Source: Rotaria socialis (lineage: Eukaryota; Rotifera; Eurotatoria; Philodinida; Philodinidae). Taken from it: DNA of 64,000 bases. Location of the stretch: positions 1-64,000 of the forward strand of contig CAJNYU010002143.1 in assembly GCA_905331475.1 (NCBI GenBank), read 5' to 3'. Position numbers and translations under genes: made by a program. Shown piece after piece: positions 47,927 through 60,000 of the stretch (position 1 is the stretch's first letter; every line of letters starts with the position of its first letter). The notes under the pieces were generated by a model. The model was given only the letters and a program-made list of their open reading frames with translations. It made no database searches and was not told where the DNA came from.

Positions 47927-50695
47927 TCAAAACGGTGTTTTTCTTGTAAGTTCAATATTTAATCCACCTTCTGGTGCATTAACAACATCAGCAGCAGCAT
48001 AACACGCTTGTAATGCGAAAGTTTCATTTGTACCTAAAACAAAGTCTAAATCCTTATTCATAAAATCCGTCATAACAGCTTGAGCATATCGTCCGAATTC
48101 ATCGGATTCTTCTCTCATTTTTAATTGTTGTGATAAATTTGAAAAACCAGACTTTAATGGTGTTTGTAAATCAAAATTATCCGGTGGATCTTTATCTAAA
48201 ATACATTTATACACTAATTTAGCAACATCATAGGCATATAATTCAAGCCATGCTAATGTTTCTTTATTGGTATTTTTTGTCTTTCTATTTGTGCTGAAAT
48301 TTTTGGCTAATGAAACAAGTTCAGTTTTATTTGGATGTACTTCACCAATCATTGTAAGCCAAGCTATATCAAAATCAGTCATATGTAATGATAATGCTGT
48401 ATTACGCATAAAATCTCGGCACGATTTACTACAGAGATACATATCATGGAGTTCATCATAATTAAGACTTTTTAATCCTTCAGATACGCTTAAATAATTA
48501 AGAAAATGAGTTCCACTATGTGCACATACTCGTTCAACAGTAATAGCACGATTGTTGAGTAATTTCGGGTTTTCACCTCTTAAATATCTAACAGTTATAT
48601 TGTCATTAATGGAACTAATACCACCACGCTTTGATGGACGTGAACTTAAATTTCCTAAAATAACTGACACCCATGGTGCATTGGCAAATAATTGATTAAA
48701 ATTATAATTTCCTGAGTTTTGATCTTTATCATTATCTAAATCTCCCATATAATCAAAATAAGCTTGACGCATAACTTGGCAAGCTTTATGAAAATTTTCA
48801 ATATTTTTTGTTTCATCATAACCATTTGGTGCTCGACGTGGCAAAACATAATGTTCGCCATTCGGTTTTAATTCAGTTTGTGCACGTGCATGAAGATTTT
48901 GTGCTACTAATGATTCTAATGTATTTAAAGCAATCGATGATGGAGAAAATAATATTTGCATTTGATGACCTTGAATTGTTAATAATGATGGACCCATAGT
49001 TTTAGCATGAAAATAACGTGCAACTCGACCATGATTATGAGCTACTTCTGTAACACGTCCACCACCGCGTTGTAAGGCAGCACCACCACCACTAAAACCA
49101 TGAATTTTTAAATTCTTTAATTCAGGATATTTGTTTTTAAATTGTTCAAGCATCGCATATAATTTTCCCGATGCTTCTTCTTGTGATGATTCAGCACCAC
49201 GACCATTACGTCGAACTGTATCACTTTTAGCAATCATTATAATTAATTTTTCACGATAAAATAAATGTTTTCGATAAATTGGATCATCAATCAATTGAGA
49301 TATTAAATTCGGTAAATTTACTAAATCTTTAACTGATTCACTTAATGTAACAATGTCAATGGTTGTTTCTTTTTCTGCTACAATATTTCCAGATGCTTTT
49401 AATAATAAAAATGCAGCTAAAACATTAACTGTTGAATTTGTTTCAGCTATAATTAATTTATTAAATATATCAAGATCATTTTTAATTAATTTTAAACGAC
49501 CAAATACACGTGCAGCTGTTTTACTACTTTTATTTAATATTTCATCATTAGTAAACATTAATTTTTCAATAATATTATCATTATTTAACCATTCAATAAT
49601 AGATTTTTTTTGATCTTCTAATGATAACGTGAGAAAATTTTCAGTTAAACCATTAACTTGTGTTAAATGAGCAAGAGTTTCCATTATATCATCAGCATTG
49701 TGACGAATATCAATTTGAGCATAGTGAAAACGAAAAGTTTTTATTTTGTAAATAAGATCTTGTGTTTGAGGTATAGTTTTTAAATCATCAATAAGATCAT
49801 CAATTGTTTTATATAAATTATTGAGTAATCTGTTTTGAATATTTATTTTCTTATTTGATGATAATTGTTTAATATCATTTATGTACAATTGTTTAATACG
49901 TTGTTTTAATTGTTGAACAGCTTGTTTTAATGCATAAACATCAGCATTTTCATTTCCATCTCCATCTCCAGCTGGCCATATCGATACTTGTATTATAGGT
50001 GAATCAACATCAACCATATCAACATAAGATTCAATATTTTCTAATGCTTTAATTAATTTAATACGTAATTTAGGTGCTGTTTCATAAATAACATCAAGAA
50101 TAGCCATTGTTTCTTGAACTTCTTGTTCAATTGTTTTTTTCTGTCCAGTTAATGGCAAAGTTTCAACTAATTTCAAATGTTGTTCATAATCCATATGTTT
50201 ATCTAAATATTTATCAAATTCAATTCCACCTTTAATTGTATATTCCATGGATGTTGGATTTGTTGGATGCATTGTTAAACTGAAAATAGCATAAGCACTT
50301 TCATTAAAAAATTGTTTAACTTTTTCTAATGGAACATTTTCTTTTTGCATACGAGAAAAAACATAATCAAAACGATCAGCTGTTGCTGTACTGTTTGGAT
50401 TTTCAATTTTTTCATTGTAAAATTTTGCATTATCAAATTTTCTTACACGACGTTCTAAATCCATTAATTTTGCATAATATTCCATTAATTGTTTTCTTTC
50501 AATACTACCAAATGGGCATTCATCCAAGATTCTTTTATACGTATCAACACGATTTTGACGATTTTCATCTGTACAAATATAAAATATTTCGTTTAAATAA
50601 TTACCAATCGTTTCATTTTCTTTTGATATTTGTCTAATAAATTTATATCGAGTTATTTTCTGATCATCAGTAAGTACTGATATTTCATCAGTCAT
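47927..50695 (-). CDS. Phosphoenolpyruvate carboxylase-like protein, intronless (922 aa)
   Basis: One uninterrupted 923-codon frame, in contrast to every other sizeable gene here. Collinear with bacterial PEPC: LTMHPTNPTS (141-149; PEPC TAHPTE with the catalytic His, H143), WPAGDGDGNEN (240-250; PEPC GGDRDGNP), AQIDIRH (326-332; LVRxDIRQ), VNVLAAFLLLK (423-433), IMIAKSDTVRRNGRGA (486-501; MIGYSDSAKDAG) and IHGFSGGGAALQRGGGR (531-547; FHGRGGSxGRGGGP). PEPC adds bicarbonate to PEP to form oxaloacetate. The glycine-loop Arg of GRGG is replaced (GFSGGG) and the canonical RNTG C-terminus is missing (it ends NIELTRKTPF), so activity or allosteric control may differ. Metazoans as a rule lack PEPC, so this is a strong horizontal-transfer candidate. 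Base composition matches the host (AT-rich third positions), implying an old transfer. Confidence 0.82.
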   Translation of the reverse strand: MTDEISVLTDDQKITRYKFIRQISKENETIGNYLNEIFYICTDENRQNRVDTYKRILDECPFGSIERKQLMEYYAKLMDLERRVRKFDNAKFYNEKIENPNSTATADRFDYVFSRMQKENVPLEKVKQFFNESAYAIFSLTMHPTNPTSMEYTIKGGIEFDKYLDKHMDYEQHLKLVETLPLTGQKKTIEQEVQETMAILDVIYETAPKLRIKLIKALENIESYVDMVDVDSPIIQVSIWPAGDGDGNENADVYALKQAVQQLKQRIKQLYINDIKQLSSNKKINIQNRLLNNLYKTIDDLIDDLKTIPQTQDLIYKIKTFRFHYAQIDIRHNADDIMETLAHLTQVNGLTENFLTLSLEDQKKSIIEWLNNDNIIEKLMFTNDEILNKSSKTAARVFGRLKLIKNDLDIFNKLIIAETNSTVNVLAAFLLLKASGNIVAEKETTIDIVTLSESVKDLVNLPNLISQLIDDPIYRKHLFYREKLIIMIAKSDTVRRNGRGAESSQEEASGKLYAMLEQFKNKYPELKNLKIHGFSGGGAALQRGGGRVTEVAHNHGRVARYFHAKTMGPSLLTIQGHQMQILFSPSSIALNTLESLVAQNLHARAQTELKPNGEHYVLPRRAPNGYDETKNIENFHKACQVMRQAYFDYMGDLDNDKDQNSGNYNFNQLFANAPWVSVILGNLSSRPSKRGGISSINDNITVRYLRGENPKLLNNRAITVERVCAHSGTHFLNYLSVSEGLKSLNYDELHDMYLCSKSCRDFMRNTALSLHMTDFDIAWLTMIGEVHPNKTELVSLAKNFSTNRKTKNTNKETLAWLELYAYDVAKLVYKCILDKDPPDNFDLQTPLKSGFSNLSQQLKMREESDEFGRYAQAVMTDFMNKDLDFVLGTNETFALQACYAAADVVNAPEGGLNIELTRKTPF

Positions 50696-51346
50696 TATTT
50701 ATTAAATAAATCTAAAATAACAGAGATAACATTCAAGTTTCATATTCAACTGTGAAATCTATTGCAAACCTTCGATCGTCAATTATTGAAAATGATACTC
50801 ATTTGATACGAATGAAAATCATTTCTATGATTAATGATCATACGTAATACGTATTTATTCAAAACATGTTTACCTTTTACCCAAATACACCTTGCTATGT
50901 AATTGTAAATATCAACACAAATAATATGTTGATAAATTAATTTATCAATGTCAAAATGAAAATGAAGAGAAAAAGAAGCGTTTACAATAGTCACTGCGAA
51001 TATAAAAAATACACTATTAGCATTTTTCTCTCTTTCGTTTAATATTTATCATCGATTATATTGAAACTCAGAAAACATGAAGTCAATTTTGGAAAGAGAA
51101 TCGTGTCTAACTATTGTTAATGTCATCATTTTAATTCTTATCATGTTAAAAGAGTTCAAACCATCAAAAAAGATGCTTTTGAAATGACTTTATTTATGGC
51201 GCATAAGAGAATCGATTGGGTCAATTCAATAGAAACTTTTATTCTTGAGTTCCAATGAGTATTTTTGACTTTTTATTCTGAAGATTATCTTGATAGAAAA
51301 TATAATAACACACTTCCAAACATGTTTCGAATAACCAATAAAGAAA
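50696..51346. other. Upstream region of the PEPC-like gene
   Basis: Immediate upstream sequence (TTATTTATTAAATAAATC) is AT-rich. Splice-like words occur but no 5' UTR intron can be fixed. No coding feature supported. Confidence 0.4.
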
Positions 51347-51407
51347 GGGTGTGGGTGTGGATAAATATTAGATGAACACCCACCCACACACCCACACACC
51401 CACACCC
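51347..51407. repeat. Telomere-like TGTGGG palindromic repeat (copy 1)
   Basis: GGGTGTGGGTGTGG, a short AT spacer (ATAAATATTAGATGAA), then CACCCACCCACACACCC and further CCCACA units to 51407. It is an imperfect palindrome whose arms are TGTGGG/TGTGTGGG units. The same spacer and arms recur in opposite orientation at 57180-57224. TGTGGG is, as I recall, the bdelloid telomeric repeat. Confidence 0.6.
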
Positions 51408-53525
51408 TCTAGTTTTTGTAGGTGAAATTTGAAATCAGTGGGACGCCTTCTCGACTTTTAAGACAAGCAACAAACTTAAAAGTATCTTCTCAACTTCAAG
51501 TCTATCGGATAACCCGAGTTCCAGAACTTCGCCCATAGAACATTCGTCAATGGCGAAAGTTCAGTTTACGAAATTTCTATTCGCGAACTTCCGGTAACCC
51601 GGTTTAACCGTCATAGAGGTAACGTGAAAATTAGGCAGACTGTGATATTCCACTTGTCTCTAAGATACCTTGTGGTTTACACTCGTTTGTATTTCGTTAG
51701 ATACTATAGACAGAGGCCTTCTACAAGAGGAGGACTTTCGAAGCTCAACGATTGTTCTAACGCTATTGGTGTGTGATGACTGTTTGCTATGGTAGAAAAG
51801 CAAACAGCACTCAAATCACTACATCGTAGTGTATGGAATCATTTTTTAGAGCTGTTTCGGTCTCAGTACAATCAATAGCATCTCCTTGATTGCCGATAGA
51901 AGTGTCAGAAGAATTCATTGATGCATTTCACGTTATATGTCAGTGGGAGAGTAGCCTTTTACAATAAGAAACCAAAAGATATGTACTGTGTGCACTGAAA
52001 TGAACTGGCAAGGTATGTTAATCATTTAGCATGCCGCATTTTCAAAAGTTCAACTCGTCAAAGCGGTTATATTGTACTATTTTTTTATTTTGCTAGTATA
52101 AATCTTTGTATCCTATATCTGCCGATGTATACTGTGATAAAAATCAGACTAACTTGTATACCAGAATATACGGGCCAAAGATAGTTAACTTGATCTGTAA
52201 AGTGTGTCAAAACTTCTGTAATAAATATACAAACGAGCAGACGTAGTTTTGAACCTTGTCATCTCTTCGAAATTGTTGAGCATAAAAAACTTATGTAAAA
52301 CTATCATCCTTATAAGAAATTGTAGAGCTCCATTTGTTCTAAACATAGTGGCATTAGACCAAAATCTGTTATTTCTTATTAGACTACTAATATATGGAAT
52401 GTTATTTTAATTTGGGTCTAATCAGAACTTTTTGACTCAAAAACAGTTCTATTAATTTTGATACATTAATTCATTATAAAAGTCAAAACCAGTTAATATC
52501 GCTTATTTAAATCGATTGTAATGGATTAAACCTCACAAACCCACTAATATAGATTCAAAACATTAACATCAGAAGTGATCTGTCTTTGAAACAAGAAGAA
52601 TCTGTTAAAAAATTGATCAAAATGGTGTCATCATAACGGCTTATAATCTAATTTTGAGCTAATTTTTCCACATATGTTGAATGCACATTTCCTGGTGATA
52701 CATCATAGATGAATGAAGGTTCTTCTACTATGGATTTCTATTATTTTCGTGCTTCTTAACAATGTTCTCCAAGCTCTGACTAGGCAGAATCGCTTCGCTA
52801 GAAATATCTTATTGATGTGTTTAAAGTGATCATATACTTTCAGTAGAGGGTTAGCGGCGCTTACGCTGCGTTACTTGTCTATGTTATATGATAAAGATGA
52901 AAACGAGATAAATGTACGGAAGACTTGTCTCACTGGTGGTATTAACTAAATATTGTGTACTTTTACAATCGATTTCATTCGATTGAAGATAGGGTGTCAG
53001 AAGCATCTGTGTAAAATAATAAACATAGATGCAAGAATCGATGGATAGCAAAGACATGTCTAAAAGAGATGTTAAATAAAAATTTGAGGAAATTTTTAAG
53101 CTTAATTTTTATATAATTATTTCTATGTTCAGGGCTTCAAAAATAAACCGGATATCCTTCTGTAGAGAATCAGATTTCATGTAAAAGCTCAATATGTGAA
53201 TGATTCTGGCGTTATAATTATTTTATTTTGACATAGCTATTTATTATACTACATGTCAATAGACAAACGTGCAATGAAAATTTTTCGTAATTATGCAATA
53301 CCATGTTTGTCCAACGAATAATAAAAGTATTACAGTAGTGAAGAAATTTTCTTATCTATCGACGCTCTTCTCATTAGTTGCATATTATCGATAGATCAAA
53401 ATTTAATATCCTACTATATTCTTAGATCGATAAAATTCCATTATTCATTTGAGATAAGAACTATAACTATTGTTTTTGATTCCATTCTCGATACCATCGG
53501 ATTCTCTCGATCTCAATTAAAATTG

Positions 53526-53587
53526 CCCAGTCGACGATTATGAATTTCGTATGCGGCCGTTTACGACCTGAGGGTGTGCGACCTGGG
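53526..53587. mobile_element. Minimal CCCAGGTCGA-ended element (copy E, 62 bp)
   Basis: CCCAGTCGAC at the left and CGACCTGGG at the right, with TG duplicated on both sides (53524-25, 53588-89). The core contains GCGGCCGTTTACGACC, the same word as copies A, C and D. A short internal-deletion derivative of the family. Confidence 0.5.
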
Positions 53588-53754
53588 TGGGCAAGAATTT
53601 GTAAAAGAGAAATATTGAACTATATAACAAAAATAATATTCTTATTCACATCATTTAATGAACGACAAAGCAACTAAAGCATCTAAGAAAGGTAATCTAT
53701 ATTTGTTTCAACATTGGGAAAAACGGATAATATTGCTAAACAATGTGATATTAA

Positions 53755-53973
53755 CCCTTTGACGAAGGAATCACTTTTGAGAACAATGAGGTTTTTGAAA
53801 CTCTAAAATGATGTATTTATTAGAAATAAGGTAAATGAGGGCTCAATACAGATGGTCCTGTCGCACTGCATCGGGGTGACAGATCATAACAATATCCTAA
53901 CAGACATATAGAAATCAACTATGGTCCGATCCAGAACCGTTGGCCTTGTATGATCCTCCCGTTCCCAAAGGGT
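53755..53973. mobile_element. piggyBac-like MITE (219 bp) at TTAA
   Basis: TTAA (53751-53754), CCCTTTGACG, non-coding interior, CGTTCCCAAAGGG, TTAA (53974-53977). TTAA duplication and CCCTTTG-type termini are the piggyBac signature. No transposase inside. Confidence 0.65.
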
Positions 53974-55125
53974 TAAATCAGTCGTCAAAGATACATATGA
54001 ACAATTGTGAGATCCATCAAAAATATAAAAATATACTACAGCTAATGTTGGTAAACATCATTAATTTATTTTTATGCATAAAACTGGGAAAAAATTAGTT
54101 TGTAATAATATTTTTCTTGCTAGTAAGTTTTAAAATAATCTCGAAAAAGAAAATCATGTCATACTATCAGTACCATCAATATATCAAGCAATAAAATGAA
54201 ATGAGATTGAAATTAAATGTCTAGTCTTTGAATTTGAATTCGAAATCGATCCCATTAAACATGAGTTCAATTGAATTTTTGATTTTCTATTACGAAGGAT
54301 GCATATACGTGCGCTTTTTCTTCGCTCGCTTGCCACTATAGCAGTGATAGATGGGATGTTGTCAGGATACGCCATCTACCATTCTATAACAGCAGTGTTT
54401 TCTTTTTCGATTCCCCCATTTCGATCGTTTCCATTTTTCGTCGTCAATTGGATATTGTAATCGACAACTCTTTCTCTCTCAGTTGTTATTTTTCTCTTTC
54501 GTTTCTTATTCATAATAAACTTACTCTTATTCACCGAAGAAAACGACTAGAAAAAGACTGGTCTAATAGATGCTCTAGAAGAAAGAAGATCATCATGTGG
54601 GACATGATAGCATTCATTAATTTTGCCAAAATATCGAACTTCTTCATATTCCGAATATGTTTTCATTCGTTTTAATTTATTGTTTGAAAGAAAATAAATT
54701 GAATCACAATTTTGTCGATGATTGCACAACAATCAAGAAGAAATCGAATCGTTATGAACCGATGTCTTTTCATCAAATCACATGTCCATCTTGTGTTTGT
54801 TTTCGTTTGATTCTCATCATTTGTTTTTAAAAAAATACTCAAATATTTATTTGAGAAAAGTTCTATTGCCAAGAAGAAAAAAACGTTCGAGTTCAAGATA
54901 ATGAATTTATCATGAATTTCTCTTGAGCAAGTTCTTTTGTTTCGAACGAAAATATTTTTCGACGAAAATAAGCGGAACCTTGGTGATATTCCTGATGGAA
55001 AATAACGATGCACATAATCGATCGAGAACTAGCTTCTTCTTCTTCTCTTCGATTTCATTTTCAGATATTTATTTCTTCCTACAGTCTCTCTTGCTCGTGT
55101 GTTCGTGTGCTTTGTTTGCCAAACA

Positions 55126-57018
55126 ATGTCAGATCAAGAACTTCTTTCGCACTATTATCGTTATAAACTAAGTAAGTGCACGGAAATATCTGCTCTTTAT
55201 TTTGTCTTTTTGAGACATTTCAGATCGATTTGGTAACTTTGCGTGTCCATTGTACAAGGATGAACTTCTTGATAACCAACAAGAGTGCATGTTCGACATT
55301 GAAATTCAAATGAACAGCTTAGTCGAGATCAATTCGAACAATTCTGGAATCATGTTCGATCTGTTCATCCGCCGAAATACGATAATATTATTTTATTTTG
55401 TCGTGCACAATTACCCATCGATTCGACGACGACCACAATAGTAAATATTATTTTTGTTTTCAAGAATCTTGATCAATGAGAATCGAGCAGCGTCAAATCA
55501 GTTTGTCCAATTTCATTTGAGCATCTATGCAATATTTGTTGCTCCTATGAACTTCTTGTCTGTTCTTCGTTTTATCGTCATTCGAAGAGACAAAGAAATG
55601 ATTGGATAGTGTTTAGTTGTTCGTGTGAAAAACTCTTTGCGAAACGAGTCCTTGTTTGAAAGAGATGCGAATTCGTTTGATTGATGAGTAAAAGATGAAA
55701 GTATCTAGTGAGATCAACAGTAGAGACCGGCGTACAATCGAAAGTAATTGAACTTACGAGTCGGACAAATAAAAGAAAACGAGACATAGACAAACCATTG
55801 AGATATAGTTTCGATCCGTGATTGTGAGTTAATCGAGTCGATCAGATTTTTCAAATTCAAATCAAAGGACAATTGAAGAAATTCCATTAGCTCGGTTTTA
55901 CTTTGAATTTGAAGCAAAATAGAACAAAAGTCACGCTCAAGTGGACTCAAATCGAATTTTTTTATTTCGACTCAAATTTGTATTGATAGAGTTTTCGAAA
56001 AAAATGCACAGAACTCTAACATTCATCGATTATATGTCGAAACTTGATGATTGATCGAACATCAGCCGATTTGTCATTATTTGCTGAAAATTCGGATCTT
56101 GACCTGATAGAATTTCGCTTGACAAATCGTCATTGATGTCAGAATTTGATTCATCAAATTTAATTTTTCTGCAAATTCGAATGCATAATTGAGAAAATTC
56201 TTCTCAATTCATCTGCAAATTTTCCATTAAATATTGACGGAAAATCGAATTTTATTTTTTTTAGTCAATGGATATTTTCCTCTTCTCTGTTCACTGTGCA
56301 TAAAAAATGACGATGAACATTCGTCCTTTGTTTCTTTGACCTGTAGTTCACTGAACATAGCCTGAAAGAGATTGGTTGGGTGTGGCGTTGAGCCTATTAG
56401 CATCGTTTTCTTAGTGTTGCTTCTGCTCATGGCAAGCGCTATTTTGTTCACCGACTGGATTTCTCATTGACTGAGTTGTTCCTTGTGCTCGTTCTCATTT
56501 TTCTGACGTTCTCATGAACTTGACAGCGAGCGTTACGAACGGTACGAAGAAAACAAAACATTTTTATTTCTGTTTTCTCCAACGTTAGTCACTTACTGTA
56601 TTTTTTTAGCTATCGCTAGCACTCATCAAGTATATCTCTTTCGAAGAGGAGAACATCATTGTTTCATAGAGTCGACGGGCCTGTATGTTCGAGTGTCTGA
56701 ATTAAAGATAATAAGAGCATCGAGAACAAATGGCCATAAAAGAGACCGAGGTTTTTCTCTCTGTGTATGTTGCAATCACGACAGATATTTAACAATTTTT
56801 TTTTGCAGTTCGATCAAATGACCGACTTGATTACATCAACAAGTGGAAAATTACACAAACTGGTCGGGGCGTTTGTCTATGACAGCATGAATGGCAATGC
56901 ATTTCTCAAAGAATTCAAGGCAACTTTATCGGCATTGGACAATCAAGTCACCATACTTGCCCAATCGGTCAATCCCACTACGACTGCCGAATCATCTTCA
57001 CTTTCGAAACTCATGTGA
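55126..57018 (+). CDS. Tentative spliced gene of unknown function
   Basis: Three coding-looking pieces in the same direction. ATG 55126 with MSDQELLSHYYRYKL ends at a GTAAGTGC donor. Segment 55224-55441, after a GACATTTCAG acceptor, starts NRFGNFACPLYKDELL in matching phase and ends in a TAG. The last exon, 56807-57018, follows an excellent TTTTTTTTGCAG acceptor (FDQMTDLITSTSGKLHKL, then FLKEFKATLSALDNQVTIL) and stops at 57016-57018. A polyadenylation signal (AATAAA) follows at about 57069. I could not find an in-phase junction from the second piece to the last exon. IMFDLF in piece two and FDQMTD at the last exon might be alternative 3' exons. No family recognised. Confidence 0.4.
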
Positions 57019-60000
57019 TTTTTTTCTCTATTCACGTACATACACAGATAGTTTATACTTCATTTAACAATAAAGTTTATTTAAAAAACACTCACAAAAT
57101 AACAAATGGTAAGAGAATTATTATATTGAAAAAGTGAGGCTGGTTCCAGTGAAAGTAGTTCATGAAACTGTGAAGAAAAGTGTGGGTGTGGGTGTTCATC
57201 TAATATTTATCCACACCCACATCCTTCATTGTTTCCACTAGATTTCATATTTTAAATAAATCTTATCGATAGAAAAAACACTTTTTTAAAGTTAAGTTGT
57301 ACCATGTCGAAGTTTTATCAAATTTGAAAACTGATGAATTACTATTTGAAATAAATAGATTTTTGCCAGCGAAACTTATCAGTTCATTAAATTCGTAAAA
57401 CGAATACAATAGTGTTTTTTCCTTTTGTGTTTTCGCTTTTCGTACGCTTCGTACAATAACAATAATACAAATAGATTTCAATTGGAATGTAAAAATTGCT
57501 TTTCATCCTCTAATCTGATTGATGAAAGTGCAAACATGGCGAATAATAGGTACAAACTATTGATATTAGATAAGCATACACTGGCAAACCCTAAATGACA
57601 TACATGTGACGTCGTTTTTAAGCGAGTCTTTTCTTATTTCTTAGGATAATAACAACAGGCAATATGAGCCATTTTGTCGAGACATTTCCAGCTAAATATT
57701 CAATATCAATAATCTGTTAGACAATCAATGTTATTGCTGTTGATCTGCTATATTTTCATAAGTTCAAAATGATTTTAGATCGTATGATGATGATAATTGA
57801 ATTCATACATTGAACAATATCAATGAAACAATATCGAAAGTGTGGATTTGTGTTGATGAGTCATTGAAAAGAATGATTGACTGCATCGATCAACAATAAA
57901 TTTCTTAACAGATAAATGATTTTCTTTCATTTTTCTGAATGAATATGTTGATACTATCCTATCATCGACGTTTCACTCGCCTACTTTTTTGCAACTAGTC
58001 GTAAACGTATAGTTGATTATTTATTGATGAACAAGTTTGATTAGTTCTCTTTTCGAAAATCATCGGTTTCCTTTTTATTGATAGATGTTGCGTTTAAACG
58101 TTCTTCCCGCTAGCTACATGATAGAAAAATGAATATACAATTTTTTACATATTCATCTAAAAGAGGCAACAAATTTACAAGATATGATTCATACAAATCT
58201 ATTAATGAAAAATATAATTAAGAATCTTTCAAAGAAAATTAATCTGATTAATTGTTTTTTTGCTCCTTTTTTGAAAGCTAATCGTCGACGCAGATACTAT
58301 TCTAGAAAAATGAGAATTCAATATTAACAATATGGATGGCTCTTTATACATAGTATATATTTTGATTCATTGTGTGATTTTAATCGTACTAGTTGTTTTC
58401 ATCAAGTTTTTCACTAGTTTGTAACTGAATGAAAAGTTTATTATAGTCTGTAACTGTTTCAGTAACTATGTATCTCACGTTAGGGCATTCTACTCATATG
58501 TAATGGATTGCTTTTAGAGAAATGATACGTTCGCTTTATACGAAAAATGTGAGACAGATATCGATAGAAAGTTCTATTGATTTTTATTATGTGACATTTG
58601 AATGTTCGATAAAAAACACTTTGTCAATTCATTTCAATCGTAATAAAATGCAAGTTTTTTTTCACATGACAGTTTTTCTTATCTGAATTGAATGGAATAC
58701 TTCTCTTTGCTTTTCTCGACAAAATTCTGTGATCGTTTTGATTTTGTATATTCTGTGTTGATTTTGCAACACGTCACTTAACTATTGATAATATTTACCT
58801 AGAATGAGAATTGTTTCAACAGTCATAAATGATTCTATATAACATTATCAAAAAATATATATAGACTATAAATTACGAAGAAATCTCATCATGACTGCAA
58901 CGAAATTGATCAGTCATGCAACGGTTTTACATGATACTATGTCACGTTCGAGCAGAGCAAGAAGCATTTTCTCTCAGTTACATCTTAGAAATGAAATTCC
59001 ATTTCACTCTTTCCTATCGATCAAAATAAAATAAAAACTTGTTACATTTAAATGAATACTAAATAAGTAAACTGACTTAAATTCAATTCGATTTAGAACT
59101 AATCTACGGTTAATTTGATACTATTGAACCTTCTACGATAGCGCAGTTTAGAGAAGGATGTAAAATGAGTTTATAGTAGGTATCATAAATTTGTACCATT
59201 TTTCCTTTTTCTTAATAAAAAATATTTTAAATTGACCAAATAAAGTGTCGAACATGTTGAAATTCATATGAGAAACTGCATTATTCGTATTAAAAACGAA
59301 ACATAAGAATAGAATCTAACAAAAATAAAACATTTCACTTAAAATAGAAGAAACATTTGAAAATGATAAGGGAATAGAGTTGAATGAGTATTTTTATGCA
59401 GTAAAGTTCACTGAAATATAATCAAGACTGTTCTATAATGCATTCTTTCACATAATCACTTCTCTTATACGTTTAGAGGCTATTCAATCGTTTTATTACA
59501 GAATTACAATAATAATGATATCTTACATTACGTACGGATAAATACCATATGGACGACATGCTTCACTGGTTGATTATAATGTATAAATATGTCGATCATA
59601 TCTACTGATTGTAAGACGCTTATTATATCAAGAAAAAGTTGCACTCGAAACATGAACCTGAAAGTACTAAGTTTTCAAATTTTTTCCTACTGTGTTGCAT
59701 ATTTATGAAAGAAAACCTACATTTGCATTTTAAAAACGAACTCAATTTTTTCGTGAGCATAGGCATTGAGTTGTTCGTCTTTTTATTTAAATTCAATTGA
59801 CAAAAAAGATCTTCTTATGAACTAGGAGAATGTGGGACTCTAATTTCTCATATCTATAGTAATGATGAACAGAAATCATTATGAATTAATGAGTTTTAAT
59901 GAAAGCAAACAAAATTTACGAGTATTTGAAATTCATTCAATTTTAATATCATTATTTGGAAAAGTTTTTCGTGAACAAGCAAAATAAATATTAGAATATG

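Larger units (their letters stand above)
51408..55125. other. Gene-poor 3.7 kb
   Basis: Apart from the two small elements listed at 53526-53587 and 53755-53973 I see no supported coding sequence, RNA gene or larger repeat on either strand. Confidence 0.45.

Noticed and set aside
48267-50637. Plus-strand open frames opposite the PEPC-like gene
   Set aside because: Antisense shadows of a conserved 922-codon frame.
55224-56807. Mutually exclusive 3' exons sharing an FD-start motif
   Set aside because: Only a two-residue resemblance and no in-phase junction found. Kept as a remark in the gene entry and not as a finding.
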